DNA of 60,000 nt. Origin: Owenia fusiformis. Its lineage: Eukaryota; Annelida; Polychaeta; Sabellida; Oweniidae. Positions 1-14,300 of this stretch are shown here, in pieces. Location: the NCBI GenBank assembly GCA_903813345.2, contig CAIIXF020000008.1:26336822-26396821 (forward strand), given 5' to 3'. Made by a program: the position numbers and the translations under genes. The notes under the pieces are model-generated. The model was not told the origin of the DNA and did no database searches. It saw nothing but the letters and a program-made list of their open reading frames with translations. The number at the start of each line of letters is the position of its first letter. Position 1 is the first letter of the stretch.

Positions 1-1199
1 TTGACTCTCGAGTGTAAGAATCCTTTCCACACTGTCAATGGTTTTACAAAATAGTTCATGTCAGGAAGGGGGAGGGGTGAGTGTGGAGAACAATCACTGA
101 CTGCGATTTGTATGATTGAACATTATACACTTATCATAGATTCGTAAAGAATAGTTTTAAAATAAACAGCTTGTTTTATGTTATGATTGGAGTGATGTAT
201 GCATAGAAGAATGACACTGGTTTTGAAATATCTTAATTATCCCATTGAATGAAGCCATCCGTCCCTCTGTCCATTCTTAACTCATACTAGTGGACTGATT
301 TGATTTAAAGGAGAAGTCTCGGTGTAGAACGTGTACACACTAATGGGAACGAATTTTACTCATTTCTATTTAGGATTCGTTCATATACTAGCGGGGCTTT
401 AGAGCATTTACAAACGCACGAATTGTATTGTTTTAAGGCAACTTTATGACATATAACGTATTTAAAGCTGATTAATTTTAGATTATATTCGGTTCAATTT
501 TACAAATAATGAATAGTATTACAGTATATCGAAAAATATACAATGATTTACATTAAATTGCTCAGACTGCAAACAATGTACATGGTTGCATGCACGTTCT
601 TGATAATAAGAATTAAAGGTTGAACTTAAAAATCAAACATTTTCTTTTTTAAACATAATAAATCTTTAAATCAAGAAAATAAAAATAAGATTGATGATTG
701 AGCTTTTCATAGTCAAATGCGACTGTGTCGACGCATGTTTATTTACTTAGCTAATTAGATATGTAAAATTGTTAATGGCCGCAACGGATAATACGTACAT
801 GTAAGCTGTTCGGATAAGACATTTCTATATGATTAATAACAAATCCCGGGCAGAATGTTATTCAACAGTAACTGATCTTACTAGTTATTATTCAATTTGG
901 ATAATAAATCTATTATCTCGTTGTATTGATGTTTATTATATAGTGTTTCTCGTTGTGATAACATTTAAAGTATAATATGCTAGCTATCCTGGCAATTTTT
1001 ATATATTTTGTTTTATTTAGGATGAATAAAATAAATGATAATATTTTAAAACTTTTCAACATATTACTGAAATAAGGAATGCAATTGGGGATTTTTAGAG
1101 AATAGACATAACAAAGAATGATATGAGCCAAAAATATCTTAAAATTGAAACTTTCTGTTAAAACCCCCATATAAAGTTTTAATCATACCCATATAAAGT
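1..1199. other. No gene seen
   Basis: AT-rich sequence with no ORF of protein-like composition and no recognisable exon. Only 1085-1155 shows similarity to another part of the window (45200-45260). Confidence 0.5.
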
Positions 1200-1620
1200 T
1201 CTAGACTTACCCATTGCTATCAAAAATGTGATGTGTAAAACTTTTTTTAATTTCAAAAAGTGGTTTTTGAAGCTCTTTTTGTTCAAAAAATTGTGAATAT
1301 ATTTAAAACTAGATTTTAGAGGTCAGATTGACGTTGAAATTTTTTGAATTTTTTCAAAAAATGTTTGCCACTTGAGTGACATCAGTATGAAGTCACTTAT
1401 GTTGAAAAGAATTTTTAAAACATTAAAGTGGCAAATAATGCATCGTTTGTTGAATCTTCGAATTATAAAAGGTAATGCATTTTGCGCTGTATTGTGGAAT
1501 ATTCGATGATTTTATTTGAAAAAATGGCATGGTTTGAATATTTGAGAAATAAAAAGTTGACAACAATTTTCAAAAATAATTAATGGATGATAAAAACATA
1601 TTTAACCATCTATATATTAC
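1200..1620 (+). repeat. Dispersed repeat family A, copy 1 (diverged)
   Basis: Shares blocks with the copies at 3638, 14785 and 26895: GAGTGACATCA, AACATTAAAGTGGC and GGATGATAAAAACATATTT near the right end. No coding capacity is seen. Confidence 0.5.
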
Positions 1621-1717
1621 CTTAAATATTTTATATTACAAAATATACATACTTTTCAATGTTGTAATATTTTGGTTTATTTAATTTAGATTATGATAAT
1701 TATTCCTTTTTATTATT

Positions 1718-3101
1718 ATGTCCCCACCACATAGTGTGGGGCCATATTGTCGGCCTAGGCGCGTCCGTCTGTCCGTCCGTCCGTCCGTCTGTCCGTCCGT
1801 ACGTCAGGGAGTTTTCTCCAAAACCGCTACAGATATCACCTTCAAATTTTCAGGGATAACTTATGAGTGCATACAGATGTGGATGAAAAAATTTGAACTC
1901 GATACCTACTTCCTGTCGGCCATTTTGAAGTCAAATGCTAAAATCCTTGTCTGCAAACTTTAAGAAAAACGGCTTCACAGTTGCTTTTAAAACTTTAACA
2001 TCTTGTTCAGCTCACTTCATTCTAGATCTGATTAGGTTTTGGACCTGTTAGCTCAGTCATGTCAGCCATTTTGAATGTCTTAAGAAAAGTTAGCGCACGA
2101 TAATACTTTGTATCATATTGAATGGTGTTTCTGAGTTTTCATACTTTAACTATTTTGTAGCTTTATAAATAATTGCAGATGTACTTTGTTGTAAAAGCCT
2201 ATGTTATTATTAAAAGTAGTTATATGTGATAATTTTGTAAAAAGAAATCAGCAAATACTCATAATCACTTTTTTATTGTCGGCCATTTTGGATTTTTCCG
2301 TCCTAAAATCTTGTCTGTGAAGTCTTGTCTACGTGTTTTCAGGTGAACCGTTTGGTGGATCAATTTCAAATTTTCAGGGATGATTTTTAGTATGAAAATC
2401 TAGATCTGATTAGTTTTTTGGCATTCTGGGTAAATGTCAAGGCAGCCATTTTGGATTTTCCGTCCTAAAATCTTGTCTGTAAAGTCTTGTCTACGCGTTT
2501 TCAGGTGAACTATTTGGTAGATCAATTTCAAATTTTCAGGGATGATTCTTAGTATGAAAATGTAGAACTGATTATTTTTTTTGGCATTCTGGGTAAATGT
2601 CAAGGCAGCCATTTTGAATTTTCCGTCCTAAAATCATGTCTGTAAAGTCTTGTCTACGCATTTCCAGGTGAACCGTTCTGTAGATCAATTTCAAATTTTC
2701 AGGGATGATTCTTAGTATGAAAATCTAGATCTGATTAGTTTTTTGGCATTCTGGATAAATGTCAAGGCAGCCATTTTGGATTTTTCGTTTAAAATCATGC
2801 CTGTAAAGTCTACACGTTTTTAGATAAACCGTTTGGTAGATCAATTTCAAATTTTCAGGGATCATTCTTAGTGTGAAAATCTACATCTGATTAGTTTTTT
2901 GGCATTCTGTGTAAATGTCTTGTTTACATGTTTTCTATTGAACTGTGTGACGGATCAATTTAAAATTTTCAGGGGTGGTTCTTAGTTCTTAAATTTTAAG
3001 GTGGCCATTTTGGATTTTCCGTCCTCAAATTGTGTTGGTAAAGTCTTGTCTACTCATTTTCAGGATAACCATTTGATGTGATCACCCATTGGTGGGGACA
3101 T
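1718..3101. mobile_element. Composite repeat element 1: short TIRs, GTCC microsatellite, tandem core units
   Basis: It begins ATGTCCCCACCA (1718-1729) and ends TGGTGGGGACAT (3090-3101), a 12-bp perfect inverted pair. After a left-end (GTCC)n-type microsatellite (1759-1802), the interior has about five diverged units of roughly 100-190 bp. Each includes GCCATTTTGGATTTTCCGTC and TTTCAAATTTTCAGGGATGA. No transposase is visible. The plan resembles Helentron-related or MITE-like tandem-repeat elements of molluscs, but the class is uncertain. Confidence 0.65.
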
Positions 3102-3637
3102 ATTGTACACATTTGTGTTCTTGTACATATTGTACTTACCAATAATCAGCGTGGTTCCTATGAAGAGACACACTGTCAATGCCAATTTTTTTAAACTTGT
3201 TCCACACATTTTAATTTGTTTTTGTGTCTATTAGCAATCTAGTCTGACAAGCAATACACACCTAGTTGATGTATTTCCAATATATTCAGCTTTTTGGTAT
3301 TTACCAATAAGCAAAGTTTTTAAAGGAGTATAGAGAAGCTGTCTGTCTATTGGTCTGTTTGTGTGTTTGGCTGTAACTGAAATCAACCAGTGTGATTTAA
3401 CTCAAATATTACAGGCTGATATTATGGGAAAAGAAGGGGGCTTTCCAATATGGAATGCATATCGTTTAGCAAATCAAACACTCATTCGTGGTGTTGCTAA
3501 CCATTCAGTATAAAAGGCCCTATTCCGGAATAATACTCAGGGTAAGCAGGATGAAGTCAATGTGAAATAACCTCTGCCTGATGGTTTTTAGCATATGATA
3601 TTTCAATAAGTAAGCTTTATATGTGTAGTTTACAGTT

Positions 3638-4040
3638 TCTAAGATTGACATCGAAAAAAAAAATTTCAATTTTTTTCAAAAAGTTTTTGCTACCTTAGTG
3701 ACATCACTAATGTTTCAAAATATTTTTGATATGCTAAAACATTGAAGTGGCCCATTAAATATGGCATTTTATTATTGAAATAGTGTGTCCTTTGTTTAAA
3801 CTTTGCATTGGTGTTAAAAAGATAATCTTTTTTGAAATGCATTAAGAAATATTTGATGATTAAGAAATTTCAACTTTTTTTGAAAAATGGCAGGAATATT
3901 TGAGAAATGAAATGCTCACAACTTTTTTTTCAAAAAGAATTTTTTGTTCAAAAATCTCTAAAATCACTTTTTAAGTCCTGACAAATAGTAAATGAATGAT
4001 AAAAAAAATATTTTCAAACTTTAGACGGGGACTTTAAAGG
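3638..4040 (+). repeat. Dispersed repeat family A, copy 2
   Basis: It contains TAGTGACATCACTAA, GGCATTTTATTATTGAAATA and AAATAGTAAATGAATGATAA, ending with a CAAACTTTAGACGGG block. It is close in sequence to the inverted copy at 14785-15285. Confidence 0.6.
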
Positions 4041-4979
4041 GGTTAACTGTGTGTCAAAATGCAACAAAAATGGAAAAAGCAGGGGTGGAAGGGGTTGAAA
4101 ATCAGGACAACATTTCAGAACATGTGGGTGGGTTGTATGCATCTTCGCTGTCTCAAAGTCAAAATTATTTTATCAACTTTATGACTGCTTTTCCTGGAGA
4201 TAATGCATTGGCTTAACATATGAATCGGTTTAAATCCTCAGAAAATAGCCAAAATCCAATATATGACTGTCTGAAATCTGTTTGGATACTTTCTGTCCTC
4301 CTATAAAAAATTGTGACATTTTGACAGGTAAATGCCTTTTCGAGTTCGAGCATATCAATGCGTAATATGACTAATGTGCATTCACTGGAGATTGTTCTTT
4401 GTTTCTTGGATTGTTTTAAACTTTAATTGACCAATACATTTTACATATTTACATGTAAATGCAATGTACAATATGAAATGTTCTTCATATTTCATACTAA
4501 ATTTCACTTACATAATTAATGATATATTGAACTTCAGTCAGTTTGAAACTGAGTACAGTATTACCTGACATGAACTTTAAATGTTAATTGGGTTATCATT
4601 CAGAATTTGCGTATCCTTGACAACCATCATAAACTATCCCAAATATCTAAGGGTAGGAACATCGAGGGCTGAGTTTTGTAAAGTGAAATTATCTCCATAT
4701 TAGCAATAAGGTTAAAATGTCTTGGGCTTCAGGCAAAAAGGATTTATCAGAATTGGCAGCACTTTTATAAATTTTTGATAAAAACTCCCATTGAAATAAC
4801 ATGGAAGCTGGAAAATAACCAGTAAAAGTAACAATCGGCGTCCAAGATGCATAATTGATAAAGAAGACTTTGATAAACTCTCTCATATTGCAGAGTTTAT
4901 ACACTTTAATCTTTAAATTTGCCAGTATTTCAAAATGTCCACCACCAACTTCAGAAATTATTTCCGAGTACATTCCAAG

Positions 4980-5104
4980 CATTATCAAAGTGAGGTTACT
5001 TCCAATTTCTTCGATATATTAGTACGACTCGAACATTACAAGCATTACCAAAAAATAGATTACAACATACAATGAAACCAATTGTAACCTCACTTTGGTA
5101 ATGA
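4980..5104. repeat. Short inverted repeat just upstream of FANCL exon 1
   Basis: ATTATCAAAGTGAGGTTAC (4982-5000) is inverted as GTAACCTCACTTTGGTAAT (5085-5103). It lies about 145 bp before the start codon, so it may overlap the promoter or 5' UTR. Confidence 0.6.
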
Positions 5105-5247
5105 ATGAAGAAATGCATTCTTTTCTTTATTTCTAGGGGAGCAGTTAGGGCAAATCTAGCAAGTGATGTACAGTACCTCTGTCTAAGGAGAGTGTTTAGC
5201 TGTGACAACTTAGATGAATTGGAGCTGATAGTTAACATACAGTACAA

Positions 5248-5328
5248 ATGGATGTATTAAGTGTCTGTCCTCACCTCCTACCACTTAATGCTTCAAAGAC
5301 TTATTATAAAGGCTTCATTAATGTCCTG
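5248..5328 (+). CDS. FANCL: FANCL coding exon 1
   Basis: 27 codons starting at ATG 5248, with donor GTAAGT at 5329. The peptide carries the CPHLLPLNASKTYYKGF stretch that corresponds to the start of the vertebrate ELF domain. It ends in phase 0. Confidence 0.9.
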
Positions 5329-8300
5329 GTAAGTGCTTATAATCAATGTTATATATACAGTAACACCTGTGTTCATGTATATTGACAATTTTTTTCAGAG
5401 AAAAATGTTCAGTGTTGGTAGGTGTACATTACAGAGAGAGTAATTTATACAGAAGACAGTAGAGTATGTGCAGAGGAAGGGTGTCTACTAGACATGTGTT
5501 CACTAGAGAGAGGTGTTCTCTAAGACAGGTTTTACTGTACTGGATATGTTCGATTGTGCAATCCTAGTACAATGCTAGTATAGGAGATACAGATTGGACC
5601 CAAGAAACATCCATATTTTATATTTGGAGATATTTGGAAATTCACAGTTGATGTATTTTTGAAAAATTCATCTCCAAATAAAAAAATGGACATTTGTTGC
5701 CCCCCTGTACATTGAAAATACCAAAGACAGGGTCTGGAATGTACTTTGAAGTACATGTATGAAGACTTTAGATTAAACAATAATATTCCACAAAAACGAA
5801 AACTATACTTCGTATAATAATAACAAATACAGTCAAATCTGTATAGGAACACCTATGGAGCCACAAAAAAAGTGTTCACTGTAGGTAGATGTTCACTTTA
5901 CACTATACAGGAGTCTATATAAAATTTGTCTTGAAGTGGTGTTCACTAAACACAGGTGTTCACTAGAGAGAGATATTCACCAAGACAGGTTTTGCTATAA
6001 TTAGTAACATTTTGTACAGGATTTTGTTTCTGTAACTAATTCTTACAAATTCCAATAACTTAACAAGTACTGTATAGAATGACTTGAAACTTTTACTTTG
6101 AACAAATGTGAACATGCTATGAGTTCACTATTTCTGCCTCTATCTGTTACCATGACAACAAATAAGTGGACTTGTAACATTTCAAAGAAGTAGTGTTCAC
6201 ATATAGACCTGAAATTTTTATTGTCAACACATTTTGAAATATTACAACTTTTAAAATATTTTTAGCAGTTTCAGTTACCATGGCAATGAATATATGTTAC
6301 CATGGAAATAAATCATTTTTGTAACTGTTTGAGGTCCCCAAGGTTTGGTTCTGTAACTATTGTTACACTTTTATAACCATTTGCAATAGTCAATTTGGTG
6401 GAGAAGTTTTGTAATGTTAAAATGCCTTGTATAAGAATAATATGAACTGGTAAAAAATATTGGGGACAGTACATGTAGTTATCCCACCGAACGGAGTTCG
6501 AGGGGGATATAGAAAAGCCGTCCGTCCGTCCGTTCGTCCGTCCGTCCTTTCGTCCGTCCGTCCGTTCGTGTGTCCGGGCAATAACTCAAATACCGGTTAA
6601 CGGATTTCATTCAAATTTTATAGGCTTATGCCTTATGGGTGTAGGACCTCTGCTCGAGAAGGAATTTTTAATATGGCTGCTAAATTCAAAATGGCGGCCA
6701 TTTTTCGGAAAAAATATAATCTTTGATTACTCAAATACTAGTGGATGGATTTGGTTCAAATTTTATATGCTGTTGTCCGGGTACAAAGGAGCCCTGCTGA
6801 AGAAGACATTTTCAAGATGGCCGCCATATTTCAAAATGATGCCTAGGGACATAGGAGCTCTGTTCGAGAAGGGATTTTCAAGATGGCAGCTAAATTTCAA
6901 AATGGCCGCCATTTTTCGTTAAAAAAACATAATCATTGATAACTAAAATACCAGTGAATGGATTTGGTTCCAATTTTATATCCAGATGTTTAGGGAAATA
7001 GGAGATCTGCTTCAGAAGAAATTTCAAAGGGGTCAGCTGAATTTCAAAATGGCTGCCATTTTTCATAAAAAAGGTAATCTTTGATAACTCAAATACCATT
7101 GGACGGATTTACTTCAAATTTTATATACTAATGCCTATAGATAAAGGAGCTCTGCTTGAGAAGAAATTTCCAAGGTGGCTGTTCGGTGGGATTTGCTACT
7201 CCGTGGAGTTGCTGTTTTTCTAGTTTCAAAAAGTGATGCAACTGTTTATTTTTCAATTTTTAATTTATTTTGTGAAAAAGAATTGAGATTTCTGATAAAA
7301 TAAAAGATGAAGAACCTAGAAATTTTCGTCATACAAGGAAAAGATTTCTTTACTGTTACAATAAACAAGATGCCTCGATTGTGAACAGAATTTCTACCTC
7401 ACAACACACATTTAGGTTTTGTTGTCAAACTGATGGCAATATCATTTTCATAGTAATGATCATGGGAGTTTCTTGGTCCTTGTTGATATTTTGATTTCAC
7501 AAGGTTCATTATCAGGAAAGAGTCAGGGAAAAGCAAAAACATTTTCATTGTGTTTCTGATGGCCATTTCAAATGTTTTTTCTTCACTCATTGTATTTGCT
7601 TCAATTTTCATGAAATTCTTATTATTGATTATTGATAAAAGATATAAACTGGTACCTCATTGGAGACTTAATATTGTTCATCATATGTGTCAATTTATAG
7701 ATTCATGTATCTTATTTATAGTTTCTTGTGTCTTATTTATAGTTTCGTGTATCTTAATTCTTATTTCTTTCTTCAGGAACGACAATTTAAGATTGAAATC
7801 CAGCTGAAATTGCCAGGTGTGTTAAAGGATGCTCGCTTCACCTGTGATTGGCAGTTGTCCCAGCTACTGCATTGCCATAGAAACATCATCACACAGGTAG
7901 GAATCTAAAGTAATGCAGGGATCAAAGGGAAAGAGCAACATGTATCAATTTCTAGAATATTACAAATCTAAGATTAAAAAAAAAGTTTATACTATACATT
8001 CTATTCTGTATGTTATGTTACATATGGCATGTTACACAACACAACACACCTTTCAATTTTGATCAAGCTTTGGCTTGTGGTGGCTACAATACATAAACAA
8101 GAATCAGTGGCGTAGCCAGCAATTGGTGACCAGGGGTTCAATTTTTTATGTATCCACAAATCTCCCCCTTCATCGGTGTACCTCACATAAAAGCTTTTTT
8201 TTTGTATTTGTCATACATACAATTTACACCCCTCCAAAAGTCTGGCAACAATTTGATTTTCTATATTGAAATAGTTTTTGAATAGAATCTTTTACTGAAA

Positions 8301-11300
8301 GATATTTAAATCTGGTAGCAAAATCATACATTTTATATAACAATTGTTCAATGAAATCCAAATCAAGGGTTGGCATACATTGAGACAACTTTTGTTAAGG
8401 GCAAATTACAACATATCTCTAAGGAACATATTTTTTTTAATACTTATTTTATTATGGCGCACAATAAAAGTCGTAATGGCTGCACAAATACTCTCAATTG
8501 GTGTTGACGATAGAAGTGACAGATGAAAAATAGTATTGTATTAATGGAATGAAACATAGGCTGAAATTAAAAAAACAACAAATTGAAATAACAAAATATC
8601 CACTGTGCTCTGTAGGCTCTAACATTAAACATCTCTTTTAAATTTCAATGCCTTGTAACAAATAAAGGAACAACTAATGCTGAAAAACTTATTTGTTGTG
8701 CTTTCTTCGAATTGAAAATAAAAACTTTGAAAACATTCCATTTTCTATCACTGTTCCGCTGTTTTTATCATTAATGACGAGAATCATGAACGTTTTGAGA
8801 AAAGAAAACATTTTAGATGAACTTGTCAAATCCTTTTTAGACACACCATTTGAAACTTGTGGTAGGCTAATCCTCTCGTCTTTCTGGCAAATACACTTCC
8901 TCCAAAAGTTTGGCAACCTTAGCTCCCTGCCTCCTCTTTATATTTGAATTTTTATTTACATAACCTGCGAAGAAAATACTTATAATATTGATGAAAATGT
9001 AACTTGACTTCATTTCCAATGCCTCCAAATTTTCCCAATTTCCCTTTCATCTAAATATGAATTTTTGAAAATCGTCATTCCAATGTAAACCAAGAGGAAC
9101 CAATGGGCTCTTTATTTAATTAGTAGATTAGATTCAACCGCAGGCCATCTGTAATAAGGTCTTTGAAGTTTAAAAATCTCGATAATCTGTTGGCAATTAT
9201 CAGTGGATCAGTTTTTAGAAAATAAAAAGTGATTATCAGGAAGCAATGGTACATCACGTGATTTTTCTAATATTTTTATGATGAACTTTTTTCCCTTAAA
9301 GTGCGCGCCTGACCCGGCTACGTAAAGCACAGAGTTTATACTGGCGGATTATGTAACAGAAATGCACTATTTCTGTTTTATATTTATATTTTAGAGAAGT
9401 CAAAAATGTTTGGACTGGGTCATAATTAAATGTTCACTATTTTAGTGGAGTCAAATACAAGTGTTGGTTTCATAAATTCTTTGAAATTCCCAGTTCATAA
9501 ATCAATGCACGCAAATCTGAATTCAATGCTCTGACCATTATAGCACTTTGTCATAAAGATTCTAATGTTTGTAAAACAGAGCTGAATATTAAATTCACAC
9601 GCTCAGTAGCATGTTGTTCAGATTTACTCTTTCACTTGAATTTATTAATTGCTACAAATCAAATGAGGCTGACATTTCATATTTTGTTCACTATCAATTT
9701 TATCAGTTTGGATGCCACTCTGAAATATTTAATTATAAAGCCTTTGTTTATTGGAAGACAAATATACTGCTATTGTCCAAAGGTGCAAATGTACATCTGT
9801 GAGAATTCTCTCCTTGGTGAAATCATCCCACCCACAGACAAAGAATATTTTATGATGGATGTAGTTTAGTGCAACTAAATATGTATTTTTAAATGCTTGA
9901 ATATGCATTGTTTATTAATCATGTAAATGTAATTAGATGTTGTAACTAACTTTGATCTGATGTGTATCGATAGTTCCTGGAGAAACATTTATTTCTGACT
10001 ACAGGAATAGATTATATTCACCCCCCTCACTGCAGCAATTAAAGTGATCACTGTACACATTCCTTTGTTTGCCAATGCAGACACGTGTTTACAGGAGAGG
10101 CAAGGGTAGTGCCCCATAAATTAAACTGTCCCCAAAAATCTCTATCCAATCAGATCAACCTATTTAAATTGAGATCCGCCCTTATTCCAAGAACTCCAAG
10201 AACTGTATATATACTGATGTATGACTTTTAAATAACAGAATAGCTATTAGCTTTTAAAAATATCATACAAGCTTCTCGGGACAATATAATCATCATGAAG
10301 AATTTGAAGATGTGATTTTGAATAGGATAGTTCATACCGATTAAGAATATCATACAAGCTTCTTAGGACAATGTTATAATCATGAAGATGTGATTCTGAA
10401 TATAGTAGCTTTTAGCTACAATAATGAGCTACAATAATAAATAATAACAATACTGAGATACATAATATATAACAGCGCTCGAGATGAAATAACAATTATG
10501 CAAAATGTATCTTATACCAATTAAAAGGAAGATAAAATAAACTTAGAAGTTGTGTCATCTACACAAATTTTATGTTTAGTAATACTATTATGGACTGAAG
10601 CCGTGAACATTATTTTATTAACGTTTAATTCTCGTTAAATGTTACATTGGTGCGTCCGGGCCGGAAAGAATGGAATATACTTTTCTATTCTCTTACCTGA
10701 CGATTTTTATACGAGGAAGGCATCAAACAAAGGACCATTAAATATTCTGTTGAGATACTACAGACAATGATGTGTGAGTTATATGGATTCTCCAATACAA
10801 TTTACACGAGAGAAGTCTCTATTTATGCACCTTTATAAAACCACTGACGCAAAACTTTATGAATGAATTTGACCAGTTGACCACACGGACAGCAGTTCAA
10901 TGACTTTTCAAATGAATTACATTCACATAAACATTTAAGGAGAAATTTGCATTGTGGGCAAATATGCCTGTTGCATCTTAAATAAATAGAAATAGAAATA
11001 AGGTCTATGAATGACCTGAACAATAACAAATGAGGACAATATTAGTATTTTCTATGAATAAGAACATTTGAAAGAAACATAGACAAAATTAAATTCTTAA
11101 AATATCAAATGGATTTGGAGCGGATTATTAAATCGAAAGACTTTGAAATAGCTAGATTAGTTCGGGAGAATGCAGAACTTGTTAATAAACTCTCAGACGC
11201 TAAAAGAAGAATTTTTAGAAATCAATCTGTTAGGCCGGTTGACCGCTATGATGGCAGTGGAGACTGGCTTGACTACAAAACTCACTTTAGGGTTGTGAGC

Positions 11301-14300
11301 AAGGCCAATGGTTGGAGCTATGATGAAATGGCCTTGGAACTGAGTTGTGCTGTTAAGGGTGATGCCTTATCTGTACTCACTGATATGCCTGGTAGTGAAC
11401 GTGAGGATTTTGAATCCATTGTACATCATTTGGAACAGCGTTTTGACCCAGCAAGCCAAGGCGACACCTTCCTTAATTTACTTGAGGCCAGAAGGAAGAA
11501 TCCTAATGAAACATTATCACAATTGGGGCAGGATATCAAAAGGTTATCGAACAGGGCCTACTCGAAGTGGCCATATGAACTACGTATGGATATAGCGTTA
11601 AATCAATTTTATAATGCCCTTGAGGACACAGATATGAGGAAATACATCAAGAATCGGAACCCCCATGATATAGATGAAGCAGTAGGCGTTGGATTGGAAT
11701 ATGAGTCCGATTATGGAACCGATGATCATCAAAAAGGCCTAGAAAGCATGCAGGCGCAAGAAGATCCCATTATTGATACCCAGATGGGCCAAATAGTACT
11801 AGAATTCAAAGAACTTAAAAATACATTTTGTCAGGCAATGGAGCATCTTGCCTCATATACTGATGAAAGACATCTCCCAAAATCTGATCCTATTCCAACG
11901 CAGAGTAATTTAGCAGCCTTCGCATATAATTATCCCAAACCTCATAATCATCGTATCAAATGTTTTAACTGTACCCAGTATGGGCATGTTATAGCAGAGT
12001 GTCCCAAGCCCATAATAGAGGGTTCATCACCAAGAAATTTGAATCAGAATTGGAGGTCGGGAAACGAGCAATAGCTGAGCCTGGGGGTCGGGGGTCAGCT
12101 AATATAGAGAATGATGGACCCAAAAATAAATCAAAACATCACGTAGGATTTTGTTTTGATAATCAGATTACAGAACCTTCAGCTAACACTGAAGTTATAA
12201 TGCATGGAGTACATAATATATATGGGGATACCCCTTTATTGATAACTGATTGCGTAGTAGGAAGTGTTCACATAGACTTATCAAAACATAAGTCTGTATT
12301 GGCCAATGATGCAGCCAATATTTTGATACTTGAATCAAACCATGGATATCATTACCCACCTGCCTTCCAACCACCTTAAGGGTTGGTTAGACACTGGTGA
12401 ACATTTGTCTTTGCACTTTTATGTTGTATGTTGTAATGGTGGTAGATTTTTTATGTTTAAGAACATTGTACAGTTTATGTTTTTGATCGGGACGATCAAA
12501 CCAAGGGGGGAGCAGTGTAACAGAAATGCACTATTTCTGTTTTATATTTATATTTTAGAGAAGTCAAAAATGTTTGGACTGGGTCATAATTAAATGTTCA
12601 CTATTTTAGTGGAGTCAAATACAAGTGTTGGTTTCATAAATTCTTTGAAATTCCCAGTTCATAAATCAATGCACGCAAATCTGAATTCAATGCTCTGACC
12701 ATTATAGCACTTTGTCATAAAGATTCTAATGTTTGTAAAACAGAGCTGAATATTAAATTCACACGCTCAGTAGCATGTTGTTCAGATTTACTCTTTCACT
12801 TGAATTTATTAATTGCTACAAATCAAATGAGGCTGACATTTCATATTTTGTTCACTATCAATTTTATCAGTTTGGATGCCACTCTGAAATATTTAATTAT
12901 AAAGCCTTTGTTTATTGGAAGACAAATATACTGCTATTGTCCAAAGGTGCAAATGTACATCTGTGAGAATTCTCTCCTTGGTGAAATCATCCCACCCACA
13001 GACAAAGAATATTTTATGATGGATGTAGTTTAGTGCAACTAAATATGTATTTTTAAATGCTTGAATATGCATTGTTTATTAATCATGTAAATGTAATTAG
13101 ATGTTGTAACTAACTTTGATCTGATGTGTATCGATAGTTCCTGGAGAAACATTTATTTCTGACTACAGGAATAGATTATATTCACCCCCCTCACTGCAGC
13201 AATTAAAGTGATCACTGTACACATTCCTTTGTTTGCCAATGCAGACACGTGTTTACAGGAGAGGCAAGGGTAGTGCCCCATAAATTAAACTGTCCCCAAA
13301 AATCTCTATCCAATCAGATCAACCTATTTAAATTGAGATCCGCCCTTATTCCAAGAACTCCAAGAACTGTATATATACTGATGTATGACTTTTAAATAAC
13401 AGAATAGCTATTAGCTTTTAAAAATATCATACAAGCTTCTCGGGACAATATAATCATCATGAAGAATTTGAAGATGTGATTTTGAATAGGATAGTTCATA
13501 CCGATTAAGAATATCATACAAGCTTCTTAGGACAATGTTATAATCATGAAGATGTGATTCTGAATATAGTAGCTTTTAGCTACAATAATGAGCTACAATA
13601 ATAAATAATAACAATACTGAGATACATAATATATAACAGCGCTCGAGATGAAATAACAATTATGCAAAATGTATCTTATACCAATTAAAAGGAAGATAAA
13701 ATAAACTTAGAAGTTGTGTCATCTACACAAATTTTATGTTTAGTAATACTATTATGGACTGAAGCCGTGAACATTATTTTATTAACGTTTAATTCTCGTT
13801 AAATGTTACAATTAGACTAGTTCATTTTTTATATGTGTGTGAAAGCTTTCTCTTATTTGCGTTTTTTCGTTTAGTACGGTTTTGTTATAATTGCCGAGGT
13901 CATATAACCGGGATAAAACAATGATTATCGTTGACTGCCCACACACAAAACATACGTTGAGTGAACAGTGTTATTACAAACAACAGGCTTTAGAATACAA
14001 AGCGTAGTGTGATAATAAGCTGTACACTACCACTGCTGCATGTCCATATTACTAATTTACTAGGGCTCCCAAAGAGTGGATAGGGAGGTTGTGTTTGTCA
14101 CTTTCAAATTTTACATTTCAAAATTGTCATTTTACATGTCATAATTTGTTGGTGTCATTCGTTTAGCCAATCAAAACATTGTAAAACAAAAAATTGTCTG
14201 TTACGTACAATCAATTTTGTTCAGTTTTGATTAGTTGTCAGAATAAAGTTACGTTCATCTGAATCCATGTATCAAAACAAAAATCCTATTTTCACTTCAA

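Larger units (their letters stand above)
9352..13810 (+). mobile_element. Non-autonomous, gag-only LTR retrotransposon (Gypsy-like), apparently young
   Basis: Two 1295-bp direct repeats (9352-10646 and 12516-13810) start TGTAACAG and end TGTTACA, and show no difference that I could find by eye. The element is flanked by a 4-bp target duplication ATTA (9348-9351 and 13811-13814). A primer-binding-site-like TGGTGCGTCCGGG lies one base after the left LTR, and a purine tract precedes the right LTR. The 1869-bp interior encodes gag but no protease, reverse transcriptase or integrase. It therefore depends on a partner element for replication. It sits in FANCL intron 2 in the sense orientation. Confidence 0.95.

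Noticed and set aside
1718-1963. An 81-codon ORF starting MSPPHSVG with Arg-Pro-Ser-Val repeats
   Set aside because: Translation of the GTCC microsatellite in composite element 1; not a gene.
6635-6922. A 95-codon ORF with repeated Phe-Lys-Met-Ala-Ala
   Set aside because: Product of the tandem core repeats in composite element 2.
9611-9869. ORFs of 63 and 77 codons, repeated identically at 12775-13033
   Set aside because: They lie inside the two LTRs and are identical because the LTRs are; no recognisable protein.
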